Assembly: GCA_965216955.1 (NCBI GenBank)
Contig: CBDCGV010000002.1
Span: 186,001 to 250,000, forward strand
Length of the DNA stretch: 64,000 bases
Source: CBDCGV01 sp965216955
GTDB taxonomy: Bacteria > Bacteroidota > Bacteroidia > Chitinophagales > JADIYW01
Reading direction: 5' to 3'
Below are positions 46,133-54,830 of the stretch, piece by piece. A model generated the notes under the pieces. It searched no databases. It was not told where the DNA came from and saw only the letters and a program-made list of their open reading frames with translations. The position numbers and the translations under genes are program-made. How positions within the stretch are numbered: the stretch's first letter is position 1; each line of letters begins with the position of its first letter.

Positions 46133-46956
46133 TTTTCAAAAATGCGCTCTCGCTTATTTAATCCTAAATCTATTAATTTTTTGATTTCTCCTTTTACTAT
46201 ATCCACTTTTTCTTCAATAACATCATCCGATTTACTTGTTTTACTATCAAATTTTATCGGTTTTCCAAAATGTATATAAACCTTAGTTGGAAACAACATT
46301 GGAACAACAATTGGAAATGTTGGTAAACCAAATAGTTTTCCAATTGATTTAATATCTGCTAAAGAAATTACAGATTCTTCGCAACCCACAACCCCTACAG
46401 GAATAATAGGGGCATCATGTTCTATTGCAAGATGAACAAATCCTTTCCCAAAACGTTGAAGTTTATATCTATTTTTAAAGACTTTGTTACCACCCCTTAC
46501 TCCCTCAGGAAAAACAATAATAGCCTCTTCCTTTTCTAACATTCTGGCACAATTAAGTGGGTCTCCAACTACTGCTCCCATTCTATTCAAATAATTCCCA
46601 ATAAAAGGTACAGTAGGAAAAAATCTCTCGATCATTGCCTTAGGTGCTCGTGCACCATATTTATTTGTCATAATTGAGTAACCAATTAGCATTCCATCAA
46701 ATGGAATCTGACCACTATGATTTGAAATAATTAGAGCTCTTCCATCTTTTGGCACATGCTCTAAACCAAAAGCCTCTACTCTAAAAAACTTCTCATACAT
46801 AAATTTCGCAAAACCAATAGAATCCTTAGCTCGGTCTATATGAAAGCCCCATGGATCAAATCCAAAAGACCCGGAATTATTTGGGAACCCCTCAAACAAA
46901 TCTTTTGCTTTGATTTTTACCTTTTTTGACTTTTTAAAAAAGAATCCTCTCTCCAT
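46129..46956 (-). CDS. Lysophospholipid acyltransferase family protein (PlsC-like), copy 1
   Basis: A paralogue of the acyltransferase at 44359-45180, with the same blocks NHSGQIPFDGM (HX6D), AMIERFFPTVPFIG, IIVFPEGVRGGNKVFKNRYK and PIIPVGVVGCEESVISL. I chose ATG 46956 (MERGFFFKKSK); an earlier start at 47019 would read through the hairpin at 47006-47029. Length 275. It is the first gene of a three-gene operon and overlaps the SDR start by 4 bp. It may be a tandem duplicate that has specialised for a second acyl position. Confidence 0.85.
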   Translation of the reverse strand: MERGFFFKKSKKVKIKAKDLFEGFPNNSGSFGFDPWGFHIDRAKDSIGFAKFMYEKFFRVEAFGLEHVPKDGRALIISNHSGQIPFDGMLIGYSIMTNKYGARAPKAMIERFFPTVPFIGNYLNRMGAVVGDPLNCARMLEKEEAIIVFPEGVRGGNKVFKNRYKLQRFGKGFVHLAIEHDAPIIPVGVVGCEESVISLADIKSIGKLFGLPTFPIVVPMLFPTKVYIHFGKPIKFDSKTSKSDDVIEEKVDIVKGEIKKLIDLGLNKRERIFEK

Positions 46957-47005
46957 CGTATAAAAGCAAGATACGAAGTTTAAAAGATATTTATCTAAAA
47001 ACAAA

Positions 47006-47029
47006 GGCAAAGCACTCAAATGCTTTGCC
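47006..47029 (-). terminator. Hairpin (terminator or attenuator) upstream of the acyltransferase operon
   Basis: A perfect 9-bp stem GGCAAAGCA / TGCTTTGCC with a 6-base loop. Read on the minus strand it is followed by TTTGTTTTTAG. It lies 50 bp before the ATG at 46956, so it can end a transcript from further upstream or attenuate the operon. Confidence 0.65.
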
Positions 47030-47142
47030 CCAAAAAAACCGTCTCAGATTCCGTCTCTACTTTTTATGACCCCTACAAGCTTGCATGGTCACAAAAAAGA
47101 AACGTGTATAACAATAAGTTAAAGTAAAAAAAATACAAAAAA

Positions 47143-47166
47143 AAAGGATGACTTTCATCATCCTTT
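47143..47166 (-). terminator. Intrinsic terminator of the 91-residue protein gene
   Basis: A 9-bp stem AAAGGATGA / TCATCCTTT with a 6-base loop. On the minus strand it is followed by a long T-run (complement of AAAAATACAAAAAAAA). It lies 47 bp after the stop of the gene at 47214-47489. Confidence 0.85.
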
Positions 47167-47213
47167 AAATAGATATATAAAGACTCCCATTAATACTGGG
47201 AGAGAAAAGTTAT

Positions 47214-47489
47214 CTAAGCCTCTAAATGCTCATATATATCAGACGCGGAGATATCATTATTACTTAATAATTTTTCCTGATTCCCTAAGAATTTATCAAT
47301 GGCATTGCCTAACAATTCATCTGAAAACTTAATTGCTTGATCTTTAATTAATGCTAATAGAATTTCAATTCTTACCATCTTCTCAAGCATCGTTTCTTTT
47401 AGAGAATTCTTATCCTCTACTAATTTTAATTGAGTTGCACCAAAAGTACCTACTGAGGTATAAAGTGCATTTTTTGCTAAATTTTTCAT
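47214..47489 (-). CDS. Small uncharacterised protein
   Basis: A 91-residue, Lys- and Leu-rich helical protein with no signal peptide, no membrane segment and no recognised domain. The N-terminus MKNLAKNALYTSVGTFGATQ is mildly amphipathic. The middle (LEKMVRIEILLALIKDQAI) and C-terminus (NAIDKFLGNQEKLL) are probably helices. It has its own terminator, and the 262 bp upstream to metX contain no other gene. It is likely a monocistronic, real gene of unknown function. Confidence 0.6.
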   Translation of the reverse strand: MKNLAKNALYTSVGTFGATQLKLVEDKNSLKETMLEKMVRIEILLALIKDQAIKFSDELLGNAIDKFLGNQEKLLSNNDISASDIYEHLEA

Positions 47490-47751
47490 AACTAAAAATT
47501 TGCCTAAATACCATCGAATACTATACCTAACCCATCAAAATGACAGTTACCAATAGGTTATTGGTTTTTTAGGATAAAATATACTTCTGATTAACAGACT
47601 GTTATTTAAAAAAACATAAAGCACTGATTTTCAAATACTTAATATCGACATATTAATAAAACACTATCCCAATCTGTCTAAATAATGACTGACAAGGATG
47701 TCAGTTTGGCACTTTACGCTATCAAAAAGGGATATTTATATGAATTATCGA

Positions 47752-48768
47752 CTACAAACCTAACATTTCATCGATAATTTTGGAGAGTTTCTCATATTCA
47801 ATCAGAAAGCCATCATGACCATAATCAGAATCTATAATAATAAACTTGCTTCCCGGTATATATTTTGCTAGAAATTCTTGCTCATTAATAGGAAATAGAT
47901 AGTCAGATCTTATACCTACTAACCAGGTCTTTACTTTTAAATCAGCTAAAACCTCCTCTGTACGCTTCCTATTTCTGGCGATGTTGTGATTATCCATGGC
48001 CTTTGATAAATACCAATAGGAATAAGCATTAAATCTATTTGCTAGCTTTTCACCCTGATAAGCTTGATAAGATGAAGCTTTATAATTATCAATTTTACTG
48101 GATGTATCCTCTGCTTGAGTTTTACAATAAGCTGTATAATTTCTATACGAAAGTAAACCAATACTTCTTGCAGCTTTCATCCCTTCAATTCCTCCTTTTT
48201 CATTTTCATCACCAAAGGTAGGATCCGCTTTAATAGCCAAACGCTGACTCTCATTATAAGCAATTCCCCAAGGACTATGCTTATCATTAGTAGCCCCTAA
48301 AATCACGTTCTCAAAAATGTGTGGCTCATGAATCATCCACTCTAATAATTGCTGCCCCCCCATTGAAAAACCCGTAGAAAAAAGTATCTTTTCTATATGA
48401 AGTTTCTTTCGAACTGCAATAAGCGTTTGAACCATATCCCTCACTGTAACAATAGGAAACTCTAGATAATAAGGTTTACCGGTTTCAGGATTTATATTCA
48501 AGGGCCCTGTAGTTCCGTAGCAAGAACCCAGCATATTTACACAAACAATAAAATATTTTTCAGGGTCAAAGTACTTGCCCTTTCCAACCATCCCTTCCCA
48601 CCAATCAGAAGGATCTGAATTGGCACTAAAAGCATGGCAAATCCAAATAACATTGCTTTTATCACTATTTAGTTCTCCTAGTGTGTGATAAGCCACTTCC
48701 ACCGACTTCAATGTTTGTCCACATTCAAGCTCTAACGGTTGATCATATTTTAATATATGCTTAGGCAT
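47752..48768 (-). CDS. metX: Homoserine O-acetyltransferase (MetX)
   Basis: Acetylates homoserine from acetyl-CoA in methionine synthesis. An alpha/beta-hydrolase fold with the nucleophile elbow FSTGFSMGGQQLLEW, then the catalytic His in SDYGHDGFLIE and acid side IRSDYLFPINEQEF. The early motif VIWICHAFSANSDPSDWWEG is typical. I chose ATG 48768 (MPKHILKYDQPL); an earlier start adds ten unlikely residues. The gene follows metY on the same strand, making a metY-metX pair with a 58-bp gap. Confidence 0.93.
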   Translation of the reverse strand: MPKHILKYDQPLELECGQTLKSVEVAYHTLGELNSDKSNVIWICHAFSANSDPSDWWEGMVGKGKYFDPEKYFIVCVNMLGSCYGTTGPLNINPETGKPYYLEFPIVTVRDMVQTLIAVRKKLHIEKILFSTGFSMGGQQLLEWMIHEPHIFENVILGATNDKHSPWGIAYNESQRLAIKADPTFGDENEKGGIEGMKAARSIGLLSYRNYTAYCKTQAEDTSSKIDNYKASSYQAYQGEKLANRFNAYSYWYLSKAMDNHNIARNRKRTEEVLADLKVKTWLVGIRSDYLFPINEQEFLAKYIPGSKFIIIDSDYGHDGFLIEYEKLSKIIDEMLGL

Positions 48769-48826
48769 AAAGCAAAGTGTTTGCTGAATAAGCAGCAAAT
48801 AAACGGTTTTCTATATTCTATTATGG

Positions 48827-50125
48827 TTAAATCTTACTAAATGCCTGTTCAATGTCCGCTTTAATATCTTCAATATGTTCAATACCTACAGATATTCTAA
48901 TTTGAGCCTTACCAACCCCTGCCGCTGCTTGTGCATCATCAGATAATTGTTCATGGGTAGTAGATGCAGGATGTATAGCTAATGTTTTGGCATCTCCGAC
49001 ATTAGCAAGGTGGCTTATTAATTCTAATGAGTTGATAAAAGTTTTTGCAGCTTCTATTCCTCCCTTCAAGTTGAAATTAAGTACGGCACCATAACCATTT
49101 TTAAGATATTTCTTTGCCAAATTATGATATGGGCTACTTTCTAAACCAGAATAATTTACGTGCTCAACCTTTGGGTGGCTTTCTAACCATTTAGCTAGCT
49201 CTAATGCATTATCGACATGCCTTTGTACTCTTAAAGAAAGTGTTTCCAGACCTTGTAGAAACAAAAATGCATTGAAGGGACTTGCAGCACTTCCAAAATC
49301 TCTTAGCCCTTCTACTCTTGCTCGAATGGCAAATGCTATATTTCCAAATGGTCCATCAGCACCAAAGACTTCCCAAAACTTAAGACCATGATAACCTTCT
49401 GAAGGTTCTGTAAACTGCGGATATTTCCCATTCCCCCAATTATAATTACCACCATCAACAATTACTCCACCTATGCTGGTACCATGTCCTCCTATCCATT
49501 TGGTCGCAGAAGCAACAACAACGTGTGCCCCGTGCTCTAATGGTCTAAATAGAAAACCTGCTGCACAAAAAGTGTTGTCCACAACAATAGGTATATCGTA
49601 TTTTTCGCTTAGTGCTTTAAATTTATCCCAATCTGGAACATTGCCTCTTGGATTACCTAACGACTCCAAATAAAAGGCTTTGGTGTTATCATCGATTAAA
49701 CTTTCAAAGCTATCCACGTCATCCCCTTCTGCAAACCTAGCTTCAATACCCAACCTTTTAAAAGCTACTTTAAACTGATTAAAAGTCCCTCCATATAAAA
49801 AAGACGTTGAAATAAAGTTATCACCTGCCTGCATTATATTGTTAAGCGCCAAAAACTGAGCAGATTGACCAGAAGCGGTTGCGACTGCTGCGACACCTCC
49901 TTCTAATGCTGCTACTCTTTTTTCAAAGACATCCGTTGTAGGATTCATAATACGTGTGTAAATATTCCCGAACTCTTTTAGACCAAATAAATTGGCTGCA
50001 TGATCTGTATCGTTAAACACATATGAAGTAGTTTGATATATGGGTACTGCACGTGAGCCAGTTGTAGGATCTGTTTCCTGTCCTGCATGTAATTGTAATG
50101 TTTCAAAACGTAAGTCGTTACTCAT
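48827..50125 (-). CDS. metY: O-acetylhomoserine sulfhydrylase (MetY)
   Basis: A PLP-dependent enzyme that makes homocysteine from O-acetylhomoserine and sulfide. The PLP lysine is in ASATKWIGGHGTSIGG. Other motifs: ETLQLHAGQETDPTTGSRAV, YTRIMNPTTDVFEKRV, LEGGVAAVATASGQSAQ and TTHEQLSDDAQAAAGV. At 432 residues it is a normal MetY. With metX just downstream, the pair gives direct sulfhydrylation. No SAM-riboswitch-like fold is visible in the 103 bp upstream. Confidence 0.95.
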   Translation of the reverse strand: MSNDLRFETLQLHAGQETDPTTGSRAVPIYQTTSYVFNDTDHAANLFGLKEFGNIYTRIMNPTTDVFEKRVAALEGGVAAVATASGQSAQFLALNNIMQAGDNFISTSFLYGGTFNQFKVAFKRLGIEARFAEGDDVDSFESLIDDNTKAFYLESLGNPRGNVPDWDKFKALSEKYDIPIVVDNTFCAAGFLFRPLEHGAHVVVASATKWIGGHGTSIGGVIVDGGNYNWGNGKYPQFTEPSEGYHGLKFWEVFGADGPFGNIAFAIRARVEGLRDFGSAASPFNAFLFLQGLETLSLRVQRHVDNALELAKWLESHPKVEHVNYSGLESSPYHNLAKKYLKNGYGAVLNFNLKGGIEAAKTFINSLELISHLANVGDAKTLAIHPASTTHEQLSDDAQAAAGVGKAQIRISVGIEHIEDIKADIEQAFSKI

Positions 50126-50228
50126 TATTATAATTTTAGTTTTATGATATATTAGAGAAGCAACTAATATAGTGAAGCCTAGGAGATAATAGAAAAAAGT
50201 CTATAAATATTTGTCAATAGTCAGCACC

Positions 50229-51578
50229 CTAAAGCAAATCGTTAGCAAGATTAGCCAATTCGCTTCTTTCACCCTTTTCTAAGGTCACATGAGCAAATAA
50301 ATGATTGTCTTTAGCCTTATCTATTAGATAAGACAATCCATTACTTTCTGCATCTAAATAAGGAGAATCAATTTGATGAATGTCTCCGGTAAAAATCACT
50401 TTAGTATTCTCTCCAGCACGACTAATAATCGTTTTGACTTCGTGGGGTGTAAGATTTTGAGCTTCATCAATAACAAAATATACACTCGCAATTGTTCGAC
50501 CACGAATATACGCTAATGGAGCAATGGAAATCTTTTCTTCTTCTAATAGTTGATCAATCTTCTTAGCATTTTTATCGCGCTCAGAATATTGGTTTTTAAT
50601 AATTTTCAAATTGTCCCAAATAGGTTGCATATAGGGATCCAACTTAGATTTAACATCTCCCGGTAAATAGCCTATATCTCTATTGCTTAATGGAATGATT
50701 GGACGTGTTACAAAAACCTGTTTAAAATTTCTACGCTGCTCTAGCGCACAGGCCATGGCCAATAAGGTTTTACCGCTTCCAGCGATTCCCTGAAGTGTGA
50801 CCAGTCTAGCTTTGGGGTTTAACAATGCATGCATAGCAAACGCTTGCTCACCATTTCTAGGTGTAATACCATAGGCAGAAGTTCTATCAACTCGCTCTAT
50901 ATTATTTGTACCAGCATCAAAATAAGCCAATAAAGATTTCCGATCTCCTCTTAAAACTAAATATTGATTAGCATAAATTTTTCCCTTCTCAAATCCACAT
51001 TCATCAATATCAATTCGTCCATCTTTAAATATTTTATCGATGATCTTATTATCTATATTTTCAATAAGTTTTTTTCCTGTATATAGGTTGTCTACATTTT
51101 TAACTTTTCCTGTCTCATAATCTTCTGCATTTAAATTTAATGCTTTAGCCTTCATTCTAAGACATATATCCTTAGAAACCAAAACAACCTTTGAATCAGG
51201 ATTTTCATTTTTAATAGTCAGTGCAGCATTTAGAATTTTATTATCATTTTTTGCATCACCAAAAGCTTTAACAGCATTTACACCATTTAGGTTTTCTTTC
51301 ATGACAACCTTAAAACTTCCCGTATCACTTCCATTAATAGGTATCCAATTATTAATCAAATTATCTTTGGAAATTTGATTCAACTCTCTTATAAAACTTC
51401 GCGCTTCAAAATTTTTTGTATCATTTCCTTTTTTAAAATTGTCAAGTTCTTCTAGCACTTGTAGAGGAATTGCTATATCATTTTCTTCGAAACTCTTAAT
51501 GGATTTATGATCATACAAGATAACTGAAGTATCTAACACATAAATTTTCTTGTCCTTTTTTTCTCGTCTCACGGGCAT
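50229..51578 (-). CDS. PIN domain-PhoH ATPase fusion (YlaK-like)
   Basis: A 449-residue protein with an N-terminal PIN RNase-type domain (KIYVLDTSVILYDHKS, LQVLEELDNFK) over about 1-160 and a C-terminal PhoH ATPase domain with Walker A LQGIAGSGKTLLAM and Walker B VIDEAQNLTPHEVK. PIN-PhoH proteins are RNA-unwinding/cleaving enzymes in mycobacteria. The PIN acidic residues (Asp in LDTS, Glu in LEELD) are present. It is transcribed in the same direction as metY but 103 bp away. Confidence 0.9.
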   Translation of the reverse strand: MPVRREKKDKKIYVLDTSVILYDHKSIKSFEENDIAIPLQVLEELDNFKKGNDTKNFEARSFIRELNQISKDNLINNWIPINGSDTGSFKVVMKENLNGVNAVKAFGDAKNDNKILNAALTIKNENPDSKVVLVSKDICLRMKAKALNLNAEDYETGKVKNVDNLYTGKKLIENIDNKIIDKIFKDGRIDIDECGFEKGKIYANQYLVLRGDRKSLLAYFDAGTNNIERVDRTSAYGITPRNGEQAFAMHALLNPKARLVTLQGIAGSGKTLLAMACALEQRRNFKQVFVTRPIIPLSNRDIGYLPGDVKSKLDPYMQPIWDNLKIIKNQYSERDKNAKKIDQLLEEEKISIAPLAYIRGRTIASVYFVIDEAQNLTPHEVKTIISRAGENTKVIFTGDIHQIDSPYLDAESNGLSYLIDKAKDNHLFAHVTLEKGERSELANLANDLL

Positions 51579-51704
51579 AGAAATATGTTTCCCTTAAAGT
51601 AGGAAAAGAATCCCCTTAATTACTTCAGATTTATCAACAATAGATAAATATTGGTGGAAATAATTTATACTAACTACAAACGGTTTCTTCCTTTAAGTCA
51701 AGCT

Positions 51705-53750
51705 TTAGTTCCCTCGCGCCCTAGATGATTTTTCGGGTTTATCTTCAAGAAAAGGTAAAAAGCTAGCTTTTTTATACCATTCATCAGAAAATACTGGCGG
51801 TTGGATAGTCCTATCTAACAATTCTTCACGTTTATCACCTTTAAATAGCATTGCGTGAGCTAACTTTTGAAAATTGTGTCTAAAGGCAGGACAAGTCCAT
51901 CTTCCATATAAAACAAAACCACATTGCTGAGGAGCAAATTGCGATGGATATTCTTCAGGAGTAAAAATATAGCCTGTATTTTCATTTGCATAGCCATTAA
52001 CAATGACTCTCTTAACTCCCCTATTTTTTAATTCTTCATATACCGCTCTTTCAATTCGCTGACCTGCAATATTTCCAGGTTCTCCACTCACTCCTAAGAT
52101 TGCAACATTTCCAATTATTGCAATCTGTAATGGCACAATTCGTGGATATAATGTATGTTCCTTATGAAGTCCCTTCTCCTTATCTGCACCCAATTGCGCT
52201 ACAACAGGATCAAATTTTGCAAAGATATCTACAATCTTCCCTCCTAACTTAAATCCAAGTGCAGAAGAATTATAATTCCCTTCAAGCATTACTGTTTTTT
52301 CTCCCTGACCGCGATACATCTCCCATATGTAAGTAATTCGGTCTGATCCCTTAAACAATGATAAACCTAAACGGGTATATCTCATAAATTTTTCTAAGCC
52401 AATAACCGTATTTGTAAGACCATCATCTATACGAGCAATGGCTCCCAACCCAATTGTTGGGGGACATGTATGTGCATACCTTAATTTGCGATTGAAAGCA
52501 GATCCAAATTTTCCTAAACCACCTAACAAAAAATAATCATTCTTATAATAATCAGTGGGGTCTAATGTCTCTGGATAATTTCCACGAGGCACCTTTTGAT
52601 CCCCCATATCTACATAAATCAATTCACAATCTATGTCTCCGACCACACCAAAGCTACTAAGGGGTTGTTCTATGGCTGCAAAAGCTTCGTTCTTAAGAAA
52701 CTCGCCTTCAACAAAAACACGCTTAGCTCCTCCGATATAATGAGGTTTTCCTTCTTCATCTCTCTTATAATAGGCAGGATGTAGAACATATTTGTTATCA
52801 TGATCCGCACGTCGACCATACCAACCTTCACTATCTATATCTCCAGGTGCATTTTGTGCAAAAATTGCAATACCATCTTTTGGCAAGAGTGCCTCCGCAG
52901 CATCACTTGCAGCTCCCCGAGTATCACTTGACAAAATATCTGATCCCATTCTATTTGGATGAGCGCCGAAAAAATTCAACATACTATTTAACTCTCCTTT
53001 CTCTTCAAAATAGATTAATTGCCATAATCTATCCGTCGCCTTATGACAATCATTTATATCTTCTATTTTTTCTTTAATCTCGGGGTTACTATTATAGCCA
53101 GGTAAACCTCTTCGTGAATATGCAATAGGCACATCTAAAGGAACTTCTCTTTCAGCAAAAGTAAGTTTCATCAGTTTTTCATTTTCGATGGCTCTTATTA
53201 TAGCTTTATAGGTATTTTCAACAATTGTTTCTACAATATCAGGTCTATGTCCTGGTGTAGCCACTTCATAACCTAAATAATCAGAATGCCCTCCTGGAGC
53301 ACTATGTGTATGTGTAGCAGTGAGCATCAACGAAGAACTTTTAAAAGTTGAATCAAACGCCTGCATTTTTTGAACTAAACCACGTCGAATATTTTCGCTT
53401 GGAAAAGCCAAGTCTAATAAAACGTATATAAATCTATTCTTAGTTTCTGGATGTTTAATGGTAATAACCCTAGACTTTAGGGGTAAGTGAACACCATTGA
53501 CAATACCTTTCTTTTGATTATTTATCGTTGTATCAATGGGATTATCATAACTAACTAATCCATAAGTTCCTACATTATGTGGTAACTTACCATTTAGTAA
53601 CCGTGTAAAATCTCCTATACCGCTTCCAACATAATATTGAAACTTCTTCTCTTGTATATTGACATTATTTCCTTGACCAAAACAAGGCAATACACTTAGA
53701 AATAATATGCTCAGTGAAGCAATAAACGTTTTAAATGACAGAAATTCCAC
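51705..53750 (-). CDS. Neutral/alkaline non-lysosomal ceramidase family protein
   Basis: A 681-residue secreted amidase that would hydrolyse the N-acyl bond of ceramide. The signal peptide (VEFLSFKTFIAS to PCFGQ) is best started at GTG 53750; TTG 53777 is a weaker choice. Zinc-site and catalytic motifs: LTATHTHSAPGGHSD, NFFGAHPNRMGSDILSSDTRG with the nucleophile-type Ser, and AQNAPGDIDSEGWYG. C-terminal part is the barrel/Ig-like domain, with RVIVNGYANENTGYIFTPEE. It lies 19 bp downstream of an HSL-type esterase on the same strand, suggesting a lipid-use unit. Confidence 0.9.
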   Translation of the reverse strand: MEFLSFKTFIASLSILFLSVLPCFGQGNNVNIQEKKFQYYVGSGIGDFTRLLNGKLPHNVGTYGLVSYDNPIDTTINNQKKGIVNGVHLPLKSRVITIKHPETKNRFIYVLLDLAFPSENIRRGLVQKMQAFDSTFKSSSLMLTATHTHSAPGGHSDYLGYEVATPGHRPDIVETIVENTYKAIIRAIENEKLMKLTFAEREVPLDVPIAYSRRGLPGYNSNPEIKEKIEDINDCHKATDRLWQLIYFEEKGELNSMLNFFGAHPNRMGSDILSSDTRGAASDAAEALLPKDGIAIFAQNAPGDIDSEGWYGRRADHDNKYVLHPAYYKRDEEGKPHYIGGAKRVFVEGEFLKNEAFAAIEQPLSSFGVVGDIDCELIYVDMGDQKVPRGNYPETLDPTDYYKNDYFLLGGLGKFGSAFNRKLRYAHTCPPTIGLGAIARIDDGLTNTVIGLEKFMRYTRLGLSLFKGSDRITYIWEMYRGQGEKTVMLEGNYNSSALGFKLGGKIVDIFAKFDPVVAQLGADKEKGLHKEHTLYPRIVPLQIAIIGNVAILGVSGEPGNIAGQRIERAVYEELKNRGVKRVIVNGYANENTGYIFTPEEYPSQFAPQQCGFVLYGRWTCPAFRHNFQKLAHAMLFKGDKREELLDRTIQPPVFSDEWYKKASFLPFLEDKPEKSSRARGN

Positions 53751-53769
53751 TCTTTTTAGACAAAGATAA

Positions 53770-54732
53770 TTAAGCAACTCTAAGGGTCACACTTTTGGTA
53801 TTAGAATCTATGATTTCTTCTAAATTGTTTTCGCCAGATCTAAACTGATTCTTAACGAATTTTCCAATAGCTCTAATGGCCTTATTTGCTTCTGGAACAA
53901 TGCCTCCCATCCAATGCCATACATGCATTTGCTTTTTCCATATTTGGATATCTACAGCGACATCAGATTTATTGAGTTTCTTAGCAATTCTAGTTGCATC
54001 ATCTAACAATACTTCATTACCTCCTACTTGAATTAAAGTGGGTGGCAATCCTCTTAAATCTGCAAATAAAGGAGAGATTAGTGGATCTTTAGGATTATGA
54101 TGCTGGTAATATTTAGATGCAAAGACATCTAATAAAGCAGGGTCTATTAAAGGATCTATACTTGCTTTTGTTCTAATGCTTTCTCCCGAATGTGTTAAAT
54201 CAACCCAAGGAGAGATTAACACAGAAGCCCTGGGCATTTTAAGTTGCTCCTCCCTCAATTTTTGCATCAATGAAAGTGTTAACCCTCCTCCTGCGGAGTC
54301 GCCTGCTACTATAATATCTTCAACACCTAATTCTACCAAATTAAGATAAGCATTATAAGCATCCTCTAAAGCTCCAGGGAAGGGATGCTCGGGAGCTAGT
54401 CTATAATTAATGCCCACAGCTTTGCATTTAGAGGCGCGAGCAATGCGAGCAATTAAGGCCCTATGTGTGTTTACAGAACCTACACAATATGCTCCTCCAT
54501 GCAAATACAAAATAACTTTATTACTATTTTCTACTTTTCTAGGAATAAACCATCTTGCATCCATACCCCCTAGGTTGCAAGGCTCCTCTTCTACAAAACG
54601 AGGAAATTTAGATATTTTGGAAATTCGCTCAAAACCATGTCTTTGAGTCGCCACGCCCGTTTTATGGATGAAAAGTGTGCTCCTAAATGATTTCACAATT
54701 AATCCTGTTACACCGCTTTGAAGACTCTTCAT
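53770..54732 (-). CDS. HSL-type (family IV) alpha/beta-hydrolase
   Basis: A 320-residue esterase of the hormone-sensitive lipase family. Motifs: ILYLHGGAYCVGSV (HGG oxyanion hole), IVAGDSAGGGLTLSLM (nucleophile Ser), LIQVGGNEVLLDDA (acid region) and QMHVWHWMGG (His). No clear signal peptide, so probably cytoplasmic. It is directly upstream of the ceramidase gene with a 19-bp gap and may hydrolyse released acyl products. Confidence 0.9.
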   Translation of the reverse strand: MKSLQSGVTGLIVKSFRSTLFIHKTGVATQRHGFERISKISKFPRFVEEEPCNLGGMDARWFIPRKVENSNKVILYLHGGAYCVGSVNTHRALIARIARASKCKAVGINYRLAPEHPFPGALEDAYNAYLNLVELGVEDIIVAGDSAGGGLTLSLMQKLREEQLKMPRASVLISPWVDLTHSGESIRTKASIDPLIDPALLDVFASKYYQHHNPKDPLISPLFADLRGLPPTLIQVGGNEVLLDDATRIAKKLNKSDVAVDIQIWKKQMHVWHWMGGIVPEANKAIRAIGKFVKNQFRSGENNLEEIIDSNTKSVTLRVA

Positions 54733-54830
54733 ACTTTAAACACTTTGTACTAATTTATTACAAAATAAGAAGAAAATAAACTTTAAAGTGTATTTTTAAC
54801 ACACATCAAGTTAATACAATTTAAAAGAAA

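Noticed and set aside
47549..47570. Hairpin ACCAATA-GGT-TATTGGT with T-run, a plus-strand terminator
   Set aside because: No plus-strand gene ends upstream; it may be chance or part of the upstream region of the gene at 47489.
47688..47720. Sigma-54-like promoter (TTTGGCAC after a TGACA-TGTCA inverted repeat)
   Set aside because: The -12 GC lies 10 bases from the -24 GG, not 12, and no plus-strand gene follows; the motif would fire antisense into metX.
50126..50228. SAM riboswitch upstream of metY
   Set aside because: No multi-helix SAM core or terminator/antiterminator pair can be seen in the 103 bp.
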